Source: Tetracladium setigerum
Taxonomy: Eukaryota; Ascomycota; Leotiomycetes; Helotiales
Length of the DNA stretch: 64,000 nucleotides
Assembly (NCBI GenBank): GCA_031472005.1
Contig: PZJY01000001.1
Location: 2,852,001 to 2,916,000 of the forward strand
Direction of reading: 5' to 3'
Part shown: positions 1 through 11,549 of the stretch, one piece after another
Layout of the letters: every line of letters begins with the position of its first letter
Position numbering within the stretch: the stretch's first letter is position 1
The notes under the pieces: generated by a model
Told to the model about the DNA's origin: nothing
Database searches by the model: none
What the model saw: only the letters and a program-made list of their open reading frames with translations
Program-made: the position numbers and the translations under genes

Positions 1-1224
1 GGAACGACGCAGATGGTTTCTACTATGATGCCATCTCTTATGGCGGACCCTGGTCACAACAGCTTCCTGTCAGATCTTTGGTTGGATTGATTCCACTCTA
101 TGCGACACTGACTCTCGAGCCTGACTTGATCAACAAGTTGCCCAATTTCAAGAAGCGAGTGGATTGGTTCATTGAACACAAGCCTGATATTGCGGAACGT
201 AACATGGCCAGTATCCGAAAGAGAGGCAAGGATAACCGAATCTTGCTCTCTCTTGTCAGTAAAGACCGTTTGGACAAGATCCTGAAGAGAATGCTGGATG
301 AGGATGAGTTCCTCAGTCCCCACGGAATCCGCTCACTGTCTAAATTCCACAAGGACAATCCATATGCCATGGACGTAAATGGGCAAGAATTCAAAGTCAG
401 CTACATCCCAGGAGACTCTGATAGTGGCCTGTTTGGAGGAAACAGTAACTGGAGAGGACCAATCTGGATTTGTGTCAATTTCCTGCTCATCGAGTCTCTC
501 CAGCGATTCTACATGTTCTACGGACCAAAGTATCAGGTTGAGTGCCCCACTGGCTCTGGCGACTTTATGCACTTGGGTCACGTATCGGAGGAGATCCAGC
601 ATCGTCTTCAACATCTCTTCGCTCGTGGAGACGATGGACGTCGTGCAATCAACGATGGCAATGACATGATGGACTTTGATCCTCACTGGAGAGATCACCT
701 TTGGTTCTACGAATTCTTTGACGGAGACACCGGACGAGGATTGGGTGCTACACATCAATGTGGCTGGACTGGTCTGATCGCCAGAATGATTCACGATACT
801 GGGTACGTGTCTTTCCTTCCTCCTTGTAATTTTTATCCCTCGCAAATCCACTAACAAACCCAATAGTCTAAGTTGCCGTCTCCCACAAACCCCAAGAACG
901 CCATCTACCGGAATGAACCACTACTTCGACGACGTATTCACTCGTCACGTCAAGCAGGCAAAACCAAAGGCCCCAAGGCTTCGCCGCTCATCTACGACAC
1001 GATCGATAGGTGCTCGCAGTGACTTTGATAATACCTCAGTCGACGATGAGACGCGCTCAATTGGTAACTCTGTCGGTTATGAGGATGCGGAAATGGAACG
1101 GGAGAGGAGGGAGGCGGATGTTCACACTGCCAATTACGTCTCGGAGCAACTCCAGAAGGTCAGAAGCCATACGTCTGAATATGATAACGGCGATGAATTT
1201 GAGGCACAGCTTGATGGTCAGTAA
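1..1224 (+). CDS. GH63-like glucosidase, C-terminal part (5' end outside window)
   Basis: The reading frame is open from base 3 and carries a run typical of glycoside hydrolase family 63-like fungal proteins: YGGPWSQQLPVRSLVGL, then NSNWRGPIW, and DHLWFYEFFDGD followed by THQCGWTGL. Family members are alpha-glucosidases related to processing glucosidase I, but I cannot tell the substrate. Exon 1 ends at 802. A 64-bp intron runs from 803 to 866 (donor GTACGT, branch CTAAC at 851, acceptor CAATAG). The last exon runs from 867 to the TAA at 1222-1224. The tail after the catalytic part (about residue 20 of the last exon onward) is charged and low complexity. The N-terminal half lies outside the window. 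Confidence is good for the family and moderate for specificity. Confidence 0.8.
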
Positions 1225-1639
1225 GTAGCAGAGAAGGAGAGGGGGCGTGTGGTGAATCCGGAGGGAGATCTCATTTGGGGACATATCATGGCTTTCCTTG
1301 TATAGCGTCCATCTTTTTGGCTTTCGGGAATTTAGGTGGCGGCAATCTTTACATGGATTATTCCATGTAAATTCAGTACACAATAGGCGTAGAGATATTC
1401 TTGGTAGCTAGGTAGATAGAGCAGACAGATCAAAAGGGGGCAGAAGGGAAGTCGAAGAAATCAAGAAAATGAATGGTTTGTGCGAACTTCACTCATGTGT
1501 CCCACCATCGGAAGGAAAATGAAAATGCTCTAGTTGCTGTCAATGTACATGTTCATCTCCCCAGGCCCAGCATTACAACATGCCGTCTCTCCTCCTCCTC
1601 CTCATCCTTGCTACCCCAATTCCCCATTCTTTCTTTTTT
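1225..1639. other. intergenic, convergent 3' ends
   Basis: This lies between the stops of the GH63-like gene and the OSCP gene, which converge. It should hold both 3' UTRs. There is a CT-rich tract near 1590-1612. I see no gene. Confidence 0.6.
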
Positions 1640-2612
1640 CTACAAGGTATCAGTGAGCAGCTTGTTCATCTTTGCGATTCTAGCTGAAACACTGAGGTCG
1701 ATTGTTCGGTCACCAATCTCAACAATAAGGCCTCCGAGGATATCGGGGTTGACCTGAAAAATTGTGTAAGTGTGTGTTTTTCTGAGCCATGGACAAACGG
1801 GGAAATGCATACCTTGTTTGTGACCTTGAGCTTCTTTCCGGAACCGACGTAGGAGGACTTGGTAACTGCTGCCTCGAGACGATTCAAGGTCTTGTTATCC
1901 AATTGCTATCAATCGTATCAGCATACCATCCATCATCTATCACCCATCCACACATCCATCCTAACAACCCCAAACATCAGACGAAAAGTAACTCACAGTA
2001 GCGCTGACGACAGTCAACTCCAACTCGCCCTTGGCCGCACTCATCAATTCTGCGAACTTCTCACAAACGCCCTTCAACAGACCCAAACGGTTGTAATCGG
2101 CAAGAGTGTTGAGGAAGTTCTTGACGGTATCGCCCTTGTCCGCGCCGCCGGAGGCCTTTTGCAGCTCAGCAACAATAGCGGATTTGTCGGCTACGGTGAG
2201 AGTGGGTGCGAGCATGATGGTTGCTAGTTTTGGGTCTTTGGCGTAGACATCGTTGAGAGCGCTGATGGCTTTGGCAGTGGCATCAAGCGTGGAGTTCTTG
2301 ACTGCTGCTGTGTACTATTTATCCATCAATTGTCAGTCTAAGCTCTTCAAATCCCTATCCTTTGCCATCAATTCCCATCAATTCCCGTCCTCTCTGCCCT
2401 GCCTACTGAAATGGCCTGCCTGATGATGCATTCGCTCCAACACGTACCAGAGCACTGGCATATGTGCCGTCAAGTCCATAGAGCGCCTTTGGGGGTTTGG
2501 AGTCGACTGGGGCGGGTGTCGCATACGATCGAATCTGCGAGCTGGCGACGGCAGGAATTCGTCGGGGTGCTGCGACCTGGGTGGCGCGTAGAATGGCTCG
2601 GCTTGAGAACAT
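1640..2612 (-). CDS. ATP5: mitochondrial F1Fo ATP synthase subunit 5 (OSCP)
   Basis: The product is the oligomycin-sensitivity-conferring subunit linking F1 to the peripheral stalk at the mitochondrial inner membrane. There are four exons, all joined in phase 0: 2448-2612, 1997-2314, 1813-1905 and 1640-1753, giving 229 residues. Residues 1 to about 30 (MFSSRAILRATQVAAPRRIP) are Arg-rich without acidic residues, as in a mitochondrial presequence. The mature part has YGLDGTYASALYTAAVK near its start, LGLLKGVCEKFAELM in the middle and GGLIVEIGDRTIDLS near the end, all OSCP hallmarks. An upstream in-frame start at 2681 would bury the presequence, so I chose 2612. The length matches fungal orthologues. 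Confidence 0.96.
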
Positions 2613-3103
2613 GATGGCGGTACTCAATTGACTTTGGGGAGAGGTGGTGGGAGGTGAGAGCTTCGTGCAGTTCGTCGTCAAAAGCCGGGTGTTGAGGTTG
2701 CTCGGCAGGATTCAGAAAGCTTCAATTTCATCACGTGTAAAATGGTCACATGATGTATGCCCTTGGCAGCCAGACAATGTCGAGCAAGTGAACCTCAACA
2801 TCAATATGCCACGCCTCGTGTGATGATAGTTGATTCAAGATATCTATCATAATCTTTTTCTTTTTAATCTCGTTGGTTAAATTAAGGCTACCACTAAGTT
2901 GGCACAGTGAAGAGATAGTTATAAAATGCTGCTGCTTGTTTCAATTGCTATGGCTTGCCAGATGTTGATACACTCTAGAAATACGACGCTATCCTCGTCT
3001 ACCATTTGCACCGAAGCCCAATCCTCCATGAACTCCGGTAACACTCCAACGCCGAAATACTCGCTCCCTTCCCAGCAACAAAGTCAAAAAATCAATGAAC
3101 TAA
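2613..3103. other. OSCP upstream region / mob1 3' region
   Basis: This 490-bp gap separates the OSCP start (minus strand) from the mob1 stop (minus strand). It is AT-rich around 2840-2900. I see no gene. Confidence 0.5.
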
Positions 3104-4082
3104 TCAATCACTTCTCAGCATGCTCTCAACGAGATCTCCCAATGGGCCCCAGAAATCCTTTCCGCTTGCCAACTGATGGTCATCGATGAACAAGACGTAA
3201 TGTTTGAAGCTCGTGTTGAGATGTGCTTCAAGACCAAGTTCTCGAATAACTGGGTAGTGGTGGCAGTAGATATGAGCATATACTCTGTACATGCGCTTAA
3301 ATACTTGTCGAATCATGCTAGGAAACGACTTTGGGAATGGAACACCTAGATAGATTAGCGATATACAAGGACCAAAATATATAAAATCATACCGATCCTG
3401 CTTGGAAAGACGGCCTCGTTGTCAATGTTGCTTTGAACCCAGCCCATCAAATGTTCAATGTATGTAGGAGCAGGCATCTTGGTTGGTCGCTTGAAGTTCT
3501 CGGAATCTTGCCATAGGTACTCAAACCTTACCAAGTTAGTACATAAAATATGATTTTTCTGGTATACTCACTCGTCTGTAGCTTTCATCTCGGGGCACGA
3601 TTGTGGAGAGCAGAATTCGGTTATCGAGCCGTAAAGGAGGTTGATGTGATTGTAGAAATCGACCACTGGTATGCAATAAGTAAGTAAACCCTGACAGCAA
3701 ATCAGAAGTCTTACTGTTGACTGCCAACCATTCGTTTTCATCCTCTCCCTCTGGCAGCTTCACAATCTTCCTCAAACTTCCTCCACCAAGTGTAGCCTCC
3801 GCATATTGTCGTAGCTGGTAGCTCGAGGTACCTTTTGTAGCGTTGCGTGGTCGGAATTGGTTTCGTGTGCGCTGATTACTATTTATTGTATGGCGTAAGC
3901 ATATGATACTTTGCTGTATAGAGTGGTCGTCCTCTTGCTTCCCAGTCATCATAAGAGCAGCTGGGGAGGATTGCAGCCAAATGCAAGTAGGAGCCAACGC
4001 ACTGCAAGTCGGCAGGCTGAGGAAGCCGGAAAGTAAAAGGCTATGAAGGGACAACTAACACTGTGGTAATAAAGGAAGCCAT
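3104..4082 (-). CDS. MOB1: MOB kinase activator Mob1
   Basis: Mob1 activates NDR/LATS-type kinases (Sid2/Dbf2) in the septation initiation or mitotic exit network and acts at the spindle pole and septum. There are five exons: 4060-4082 (23 nt), 3715-3878, 3572-3665, 3393-3526 and 3104-3345, giving 218 residues, the usual length. Core motifs are GTSSYQLRQYAEATLGGGSL, LPEGEDENEWLAVN, the zinc-site cysteines in FCSPQSCPEM, and the zinc-site histidines in AHIYCHHYPVI and HLNTSFKH. The protein ends WGPLGDLVESMLRSD, as in orthologues. All junction phases agree. The tiny first exon (MASFITT plus two bases) is supported by donor GTTAGT and acceptor ATAG. Confidence 0.96.
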
Positions 4083-4869
4083 CTTGCTTGGATTTATGAA
4101 GGGCTTCAAGTCTGTATTTCAAAGGGTTAGCAAGCCAGCCAGTACATCGTCAGAGAGTTGAGTGTGGGTGAGGGGAAATGGCACCTCTTTAGGTCGGGCC
4201 TTTGGATTGAATGGCTGCAAATCTCGTCCAGCAATGTTTGCAGGAGGTAGGAGATCCAGAGATGGAGCTTGGACTGGATCTGTAAATGTTCAAAATTCCT
4301 GGTGTCGTGGATTCACTTGTTCGCTGCACTTCTCAGTTCGTTGTTTACTTTTGCTCCCCCCATCTAACTTTCCAATCGTTGGCGGAGCAAGAGCTTATGT
4401 CAGTAATTGCCTCCGTCCACCGCCAATTCCAAACATGTGACACGGATGCTTCAGCAGAACAGTATTGAATGGCATTTGCAACTATTACACCTTTCTTTAT
4501 CTTTATCAATGCGTCCATTCAGTGCTTGTCACGATTGATTCTCCCTGAACAGCTTCTTTTCTTTATCTCCATATCTTCCATATATTAGCAAGCCGCCATA
4601 TTCACTGAAGATCAAATCCCTCCGATATCAACCCCGTTCACATCTGGCAGCGGAAACCGAGCGAGGCCATTGGCGGAGGCGGAGCTTGAAGCCTGCAGGT
4701 ACTGACCTTCCTTCACCAAAGTCGAGACCAACAACAAGAACAAACACAGACTCCTTCTCTCATACCTCCAAGAATGATTTCTATCCGGCAAAAAGAAGAT
4801 CTCATATGGCCCTAATGACCAGGAGAAAGCCAGATCCTTCGTAGTGGAGGAATCCCATCCACCCCATCC
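4083..4869. promoter_or_regulatory. divergent promoter region between mob1 and rgp1
   Basis: About 790 bp separate the two divergent starts, so both promoters and 5' UTRs should lie here. I see no additional coding exon. Short open frames at 4162-4468 have no recognisable features. Confidence 0.45.
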
Positions 4870-7370
4870 ATGATGTCGGCGTCACTTCCAACTCCCTCGA
4901 CCATCAGGGTCTTCGTGCAGTGGAAAGAACAGACCGTGTTTGCAGGAGAGAATATTGAGTGCCAGATCACCTTCAAGAACGTCGCTGCAGTACCTCTACC
5001 TTCGCGGCTATCGCCCCATCCTTCCAACCTCAACAGCTTCGCTCCTACCGGTCCGAGAAAGGCAACGCAAGTCAAGAACGGCTCCCCTCTCAATCCACGC
5101 CCAGGGCACCAAGGGAAGGGTCACCGCTCGACACTGTCTCTCAATGTCCCAGCCGGTTCCTTGCGCTCTCAGCCACCTTCTACTTCTTGGTCTGCACGAA
5201 ATGCGAAATCTCCAAGAGAGGGCGAACAACACAAGCGCTCCGTTTCCATCATATCAATTGGCGCAAGCGAGAGTGTTGCTGAAGAGACCACTAGCTTTCC
5301 AGAGAGGCCAAAGGGTCTATCCAGAGGACATGGACGATCCGCGAGTTTGCAAATAGTTCCGCGAGGGCTTGGGATCAATGGCCATTCAATATCTTGTGAG
5401 CCAGAGAGTTCTACATTTGACTAATTTTGACTGATCTTTATAGCTCCATCTCAACGCTCGACAACACAGCCGTCTCCTCTTTTCTCCTTCCCCTCCAAAT
5501 CACCCGAGCTAAGTCTCCCTGGACGAACAACTAGGCGTCAAGCAGGTGCTGTGACAGCCCCAAATACTCCGGCCATGCCGGGCGAGGTACCTACACGGAG
5601 AAAAGGCTCGGGATCTCTTCAGACTTTCAAGTTTCCTGCTATCTCGTCACCGAGTGCGGACGCTCCACCAACTGGACATCTCAATGGGGGCGAACAAGAT
5701 TCCCACGACAGGTTGCTTTCCCCTCGTTCCAAAGAATCTATCCATGCAGGGCTACCAAAGGCAATACAGATTACCAAGGTACTTTCTCCTGCAAGTGCCA
5801 CAGGGACACCTCGAAGCAGCGGAGAATTCTATTCCCTAAGCAATAATTCTACAGAAACCCTTGCTTCCGAGTATGTACCACAACCGGCTGGTCGGGTGCC
5901 ATATAGCGGGCATGTCCGACAGTCGTCGAATATGTCTCCCGTGAATCACCACCGACCCCCAGAGACGCTTATGATGGGATATGCCCAAATCAATGGATCT
6001 TTTACGCTCGATGCGTCACTCATAAGCCAATCACCATTTGAAGAAGTCAAAAGGAAGGGCACTGTCGGTGGACAGGGCGGAGGCGTGATTGGAGTTGAGA
6101 GCAATAAGAGAGAAAGCGGGCTTCTGAAAAGCTTTGGGTGGGGGAATATTGGAGAATCGCTTGGTGGTCTACTCGGAGGCGGCGAATTGTCCAGTATGAA
6201 AGATATGCGAGGAATTGCAAGCTCCAAATCTATACCCCTCCTATCAACACCCCAATCAATCTTGTTTGTGGATTTACGGCTGCTTCCTGGGGAAAGCAAA
6301 AGCTACGAATATTCTTTCAAGCTGCCACGAGGTCTGCCTCCGAGCCATCGTGGCAAAGCCATCAAAATCTCATATAAATTGGTCATAGGTACCCAGAGAC
6401 CTGGTGGCTCAAAAGAGCAACAAGTAAGGACGGTTGAAATCCCATTTCGGGTATTGGGTAGCGTCAATAGTCATGGAGAGCTTCTCGGACATGATTTGAT
6501 GTCTCCGTATATCATCCTCCGCGACCAAGCTAGAGTTAAGACTATTGAAGGCACTCCCTATGGGGGTTTGGGGGTTCGCAGGAGTTGAAAGCAAAGAAAC
6601 CAAGTGATTCGAGCTCGGATAACTTTCTTAGCTATGTCGATGAACTCTTAACGAGACCACGGCAAAATTCGAGTCTCGGCCTCTTGTCACCAACAGAGGC
6701 ACCAAGATCACGGAGACAGTCATTCATTGAAGAGCCAGCCACTGCAAAGGAGGCTGTCGATATGGCGATTCTTCGAAGCAATATCGCTACGGAACAGCAC
6801 CAAAGCGCAAACAGGTTCGAAATTGCTCGTAGTGGAAAACGAGTTGCCGTGATCATGCTTGCTCGCCCAGCGTACCGGTTGGGAGAAACTATTAATGCGG
6901 CCATCGATTTCACAGATGCAGAGATTCCTTGTTACGCAGTTCACATGACGCTGGAAACATCTGAAAAGGTCGACAATTCCATTGCATTGCGTTCTGAAGC
7001 TAGCATATTACGAGTGACACGGAAAATTCATGTGTCACACTCGGAATCTACCTTGTTCGCCCGACGTGTGGTCTTCTCACCCACGATACCAGCTACGGCG
7101 ACTCCAGAATTCATAACGACTGGAGTCAGCCAGGGCTGGCAAATACGAATTGAGTTTGTGACTCCTTCGCTCTTCAGCGAAGGCAATGAGCTAGTCTCTA
7201 GTCACACAGATCTTCTAGAGGAAATCTCGCGAGATGATCGCGGAGCTGTTTTTGCCTCCGCGGAGACGTTGCAGTGTGAGAGCTTTGAAATTGCCGTACC
7301 ACTTCGGGTGTATGGAGCGGCTAGCAATGCAGAGAAAGATGAAGGTCTAGCAGATGGACTTGTAGTATAA
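4870..7370 (+). CDS. RGP1: Rgp1 family protein (Ypt6 GEF subunit), with one frame break
   Basis: Rgp1 pairs with Ric1 as the exchange factor for the Rab GTPase Ypt6/Rab6 at the Golgi. Exon 1 is 4870-5395 and starts MMSASLP, then IRVFVQWKEQTVFAGE, the arrestin-like N-terminal signature. An intron follows at 5396-5443 (GTGAGC...TATAG). Exon 2 runs from 5444 to the TAA at 7370. A long Ser/Pro-rich middle leads to LPPSHRGKAIKISYKLVIG and then, C-terminally, LARPAYRLGETINAAIDF and VSQGWQIRIEFVTP. The frame shifts at 6562-6574 (two G5 runs). One extra G restores TPYGG into SQELKAKKPSD with no loss and gives about 817 residues. I read this as a sequence error, not a broken gene. Confidence 0.85.
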
Positions 7371-8017
7371 TTATTTATATCCGGACTTATAGACATACAC
7401 AGTCAACTTCCAACATTTTACCACCAAAAATCTGCTGCGATCCGAGAAATCTTCAAATCTTAGCTAGCTCCAAGTATCCACGGAGGATATCCTTCTCTCG
7501 TACATCTCATCTCCTTTTTCAACCGCCCTTGCCAAACCACAATTCTCCAACGAGCCACAACCAGATAAATCTAGAAGCAATTCGTTACGATCATTAATTC
7601 GAGGCGTCTCCGCTGTCGGTGAGATGCTAACCAAACATGGAGATAAGAGTGGGGAACTTGCTCGGTTGAGATCGGCAAGCTCAACGCCAATACTTGTAAT
7701 GCATGCAGAAGCGGTTCGTGGGATGAGAGATGGTTGGTGGTTGGTGGTCACTTGCATGGTTCCATGGTGGTTCCATTCAGAGATTTTGCTTCTTCTTGTC
7801 TCTCCTCTCTCTCTCTTCCTCTCGCTCTCGCTCTCTCTCCCTTCTTCACAACAAAACACTTATCGTGTCGCTCTCCATCCCCTCATCACCTCTGGTTATT
7901 CCTTTGAGATAGAATCTCTTGAGCAGCATCTGCTTCAAATCTGAGATTACAAAGACCCACGCCAACGTTGCGATCATTTTGACTGGCTGCACGCACTTCC
8001 ATTGCTTCTCAGGCATT
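7371..8017. promoter_or_regulatory. upstream region of the MFS permease
   Basis: This 650-bp gap holds the rgp1 3' UTR and the permease promoter. A pyrimidine (CT) tract at about 7795-7845 is typical of fungal core promoters. I see no gene. Confidence 0.4.
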
Positions 8018-9804
8018 ATGTCGGACGTTGAATCAGGACATAAGGGTGATCTGAAGCCTGTCGTCGATGGCAAGGACACTCATCTAGTCACAAGGTCTGA
8101 TCTTGGGGCCCCGTTAATGAAATTGGGGATGGAGACGACATTGCCAGAATTGAGAAAGTTTACAGGTATGTCGACCCCACCTGCTTGCTTGATGCTTCGA
8201 AATAACAAGTCTGCTCTCAGGAAAATCGATCTCCGTCTGATTCCAGGTGTGTTCAACTCATGAACTTTCTACCAGGAGATCTTTATGCTAATTTCAACAG
8301 CTTTCTGGGTCCTCTACTTTCTTTGCTCCGCCATCCGTTCCAACATTGGCCTTGCGCAAACCATGAACACAGCTTCAGGTCACAGCTTGATGCAACTTCT
8401 TCACTTGACCGGAAAGCAAACCTCCACAGCACTCGCCTTGTTCTATGTGGCATATGTCATCTTTGATGTGCCCTCAAACTTGATCATGTCGAAGCTCAGT
8501 CCAAGAGTCTGGATGGCCCGTATCGTTATCGCCGTTGGGATCATCGGTGCTTGCTTTGCAGCTGTGAAAGCAGCCTGGAGTCTCATGCTCTTGCGATTCC
8601 TCCTTGGTGTTGTAATTGCCGGTATGTGGCCAGGCATGGCTTACTACCTGACACTTTTCTACCCTCCTTCCCGCACTGGAAAGCGGATAGGATACTACTT
8701 TACTGCCGCTCAAGTTTCTGCCTCTGTCGTGGGTCTTGTTTCGGCTGGATTCCAGAAAATGGATGGTGTCGGTGGTTTGGTTGGATTTCAGTGGATGTTC
8801 CTCCTTTATGGACTCTGCGCTATTGTCCTTGGAGTCATCCTCATCTTCTGGCTTCCAGATCGTCCTTTGCCTCCTGGAGAGACTAGGACTCGCAGAGGTT
8901 ACATGGCTTGGTTTCCCGAATCTCCACCAGTTCTCAAGGGTGAGGATGCCGAGATTCATTACAGGGATCTCACACGTGTTTATCATCCAAGACCTTGGAA
9001 CATGAGAGACCTCGGCCAGGTCCTGATCGACTGGAGACTCTGGCCTTTGGTTATGATGTACTTTGGAGTCGTCGGTGTTGGTATCGGAACTCAACTTTAT
9101 GGAACTGTCATCATCTCCGGCATCAACTCATCGTTTTCTGGAATTACTCTCAGCTTGTTGTTCGCACCCATCTGGATAGTAAGTCTTCACAATATCTTTC
9201 TTGGCACAGTCTCTAATCAAATATACAGATGGATCTGATTGCAATTCTCCTTGTTACTCCTATTTCGGATCGCTTCCACCAACATCGAGCCATCTTCTTC
9301 TCCTTGGCTGTGTGCATTCAAATCGCTGGGCTCTTGACGACTACCTTCGCACCACGATCTCAACCATGGGCCAGGTATGGAGGACTCTTGATGGTTGGGT
9401 TCGGGCTTGGTCCAACCGTTCCCATCTGCATGACTTGGACAAACGAAATCTTCCAACGCCGACACGGTGAAGTTGGTGTCGCCGCCGCCGCCGCGTTGGT
9501 TTCTGGTCTTGGTAATCTCGGCAGTGTCATGACAACTTATGCTCTCTACACTGGATGGCCAGCCGATGCCAAGCGGGGACCTCTTCAATACCGAAAAAGT
9601 AACCTGATTATGGTCGGGATTCTCTGTCTCAGCATCTTGAGTAGTGTGGTCATGACCGTCCTGCTAAAGATCTTTGGCAACCCCCCAACCAAGAAAGTTC
9701 TCAGCAGCAACAGCTCTGTCACCGACAGCCCCGAGTTCCAAGACGGCGCTGCTCGACGCGAACTCCATCAACGCGGCTTTGGAAAGGCGTGGGGAAGAAA
9801 GTAG
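8018..9804 (+). CDS. MFS permease, Dal5/allantoate-type anion:cation symporter family, with one frame break
   Basis: This is a probable plasma-membrane H+ symporter for a small organic anion or vitamin; the substrate is not readable. Exons are 8018-8165, 8221-8246 (26 nt), 8301-9178 and 9229-9804. Family signs are YRKIDLRLIPAFWVLYF at the first membrane segment, FDVPSNLIMSKLSPRVW, the loop FYPPSRTGKRIGYYF, and about 12 hydrophobic segments. The ATG frame leads into exon 1, but the conserved stretch IARIEKVYRKID is one frame away. Adding one base in GGGGCCCC (8105-8112) gives SDLGGPVNEIGDGDD and joins them, for about 542 residues. No ATG exists in the second frame after its stop at 8098-8100, so a simple alternative start does not explain it. 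Confidence 0.85.
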
Positions 9805-10008
9805 GCCTCCGGGCTTACTAGTCTGTTGGGGACGGTATCTTCAACAAGTACACCGGGGAAGCAAGTGGATTGAAAGTGTGTTCGTTTCTTGGAGAGTGAA
9901 TGGCGGAAGGTCAACATTCGTTTTGACTTTTGGTAATTGTTTTGTGTTTTATGTTTTTTTGATTTCTGCGCGCGAAGATACCCATTAGCGTTTGAATACG
10001 TTTTTCAT

Positions 10009-10028
10009 TCGAGGGCCACGGCCCTCGA
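10009..10028. repeat. inverted repeat, 9-bp perfect arms
   Basis: TCGAGGGCC and GGCCCTCGA are separated by two bases. It lies about 200 bp after the permease stop and could form a GC-rich hairpin in the transcript. The function is unknown. Confidence 0.6.
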
Positions 10029-10178
10029 CAGTCACAATGCTTTTGCGCTATGACTGGGAATGGCGTACAGGACTGAGAGGACATGATGACAATGCTTTGA
10101 ACGCTATCATCCTCTGACCTCTCGTGGGATTTGATTTTGATTTTTTGAACATCTGTATTCAGCTCTTTGCGTTGTGCA

Positions 10179-10199
10179 AGGTCGCTTTATTGGCGACCT
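10179..10199. repeat. inverted repeat, 7-bp perfect arms
   Basis: AGGTCGC and GCGACCT flank a 7-base loop. It is the second stem-loop within 200 bp downstream of the permease and may be chance. Confidence 0.45.
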
Positions 10200-10686
10200 A
10201 GGTGTGGTCGTTATATTTAGCTTCCATATCTAGAGGCATATTAGCCGCAATTTATACCTTGCGACCTACTCTTCCATGTCTCAACTCGCGAGAATAACAA
10301 TAGTGATGAGAAAAAGCAAAACGGAAATCGATTCTCGTATTCGTTGACACTTACTAACCAGCGCAATTCTACGATCGGTCGTTTTTGTTAAACTTGATGT
10401 TTCCATTCATTTGTTCGGTAACTTCTTAGCCAAATACCTGGAAGAGTCTGCAAGGAATATACCATGTATTTCCTGAACCTAAAGAAAGAGAGAAGGATCC
10501 TGTTCAATGCAGTGCAGAGTCCCTGTCCAATTGCAACACTCCCTTCCCCACGCATATCCTGTCGATTTCTCCTCAACACCACCGTTCATGCCGAAGCCCT
10601 CCAGTCTCATCCCCGTGAGCTTAATACCCAACAAATAGAGAATCACAGATCAATAGGAATCATAGACCTCTACAACACCAGGTGTT

Positions 10687-11549
10687 TTAGATTGGGCAGT
10701 TTCCATACACAGCTAATTGATGTTTGTTAGTTTAGTTCTTTGTCAATTCGGTTTGCGCTGTTGCAAAGAATAAACTCACCAGCGGCATACCACGACACAA
10801 TATAAGCATCCATAGCGGGATCATTTCCATGATCCGCAGCCTCAAAAGCAGCATGAGCACCCTCATGAACGAGAATCGACGCCTTCGAAGAATTATCCCC
10901 ACACTGGTTTGGATCAGGAGCACTCCAGAACGGCGCATAAAGACGTATAGTCGCACCAAGATCCGGTCTCCCAGGATAATACGTCGTAGTCGCATACGCA
11001 TTGTTGTTAAACTCGTTCCGAAGACAGATCATCGTAAGATTGGAGTCGAAGAACTTCTGCTTGATCCGGAGGAATCTGTCCCGGATGATCCCGCGAACTG
11101 TGGGATTCCAGTAGCCTTCGCCGAAATATCTGATGAAGCGTCTGCGTTGCGTGTCGTCTGGGAACTCGAGGGCTAGGATGGCTGCGTCGCAGAGAGCGAG
11201 GGCTTCTCCGAGGCGGTTGAGGAGGAAGGTGTCGGGAGGGCAGGTGGTTGATACCCAGCGTTTGTTCAGGGCTTCGGTTGGGTTTGGAGATATCAAGGGT
11301 GTTAGGGATTCCTTGTCAGAGCTGCTTGGTTGCTTGAATGGCCCGTTGAATTGCTTGATATGACCCTTGGATTGAGTGTCAGCTTTTGTCTAGTGTTATG
11401 ACAACATTGATGGACTATACTTTGAAAGTCACATCCGGGTCGAAAATAGTGGTCACCGCCGTGGCTGTTGGTGGCAATGGTGGGAGAGACGAGACAACAG
11501 AGCCAAACGTCAACACGGCTAGTAAGCCAGCGGAACTTAAGAGTTGCAT
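10687..11549 (-). CDS. secreted zinc metallopeptidase (M35-like/lysine-specific metalloendopeptidase domain)
   Basis: Exons are 11421-11549, 10780-11365 and 10687-10712, giving 246 residues. The start MQLLSSAGLLAVLTFGSVVS is a clear signal peptide. The catalytic zinc motif HEGAH is at about residues 210-214 in ILVHEGAHAAFEA, followed by DPAMDAYIVSWYAA. That resembles the downstream Asp-containing segment of aspzincins such as deuterolysin. The protein ends with a short exon encoding VYGNCPI. Introns have GTATAG and GTGAGT donors, and phases agree. Family assignment rests on HExxH plus the following Asp/Tyr segment. Extracellular protein or peptide degradation is the likely role. Exact specificity is unknown. 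Confidence 0.82.

Larger units (their letters stand above)
9805..10686. other. intergenic region between MFS permease and peptidase genes
   Basis: The region holds the 3' ends of two convergent genes. I see no coding exon. Two hairpin-capable inverted repeats lie at 10009-10028 and 10179-10199 and are listed separately. Confidence 0.55.

Noticed and set aside
6507..6581. A 75-bp intron to explain the rgp1 frame break
   Set aside because: It would remove the conserved YIILRDQARVK segment, does not change frame (75 is a multiple of 3) and leads straight to a stop.
7790..7850. CT-rich tract as a repeat element or transposon end
   Set aside because: Such pyrimidine tracts are ordinary in fungal promoters and there are no inverted ends or target duplications.
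8166..8220. Treating the MFS exon 1/exon 2 gap as read-through coding sequence
   Set aside because: It keeps the ATG frame open but inserts an unlikely peptide and loses the conserved IEKVYRKID segment. A 55-bp intron plus one missing base fits the family better.
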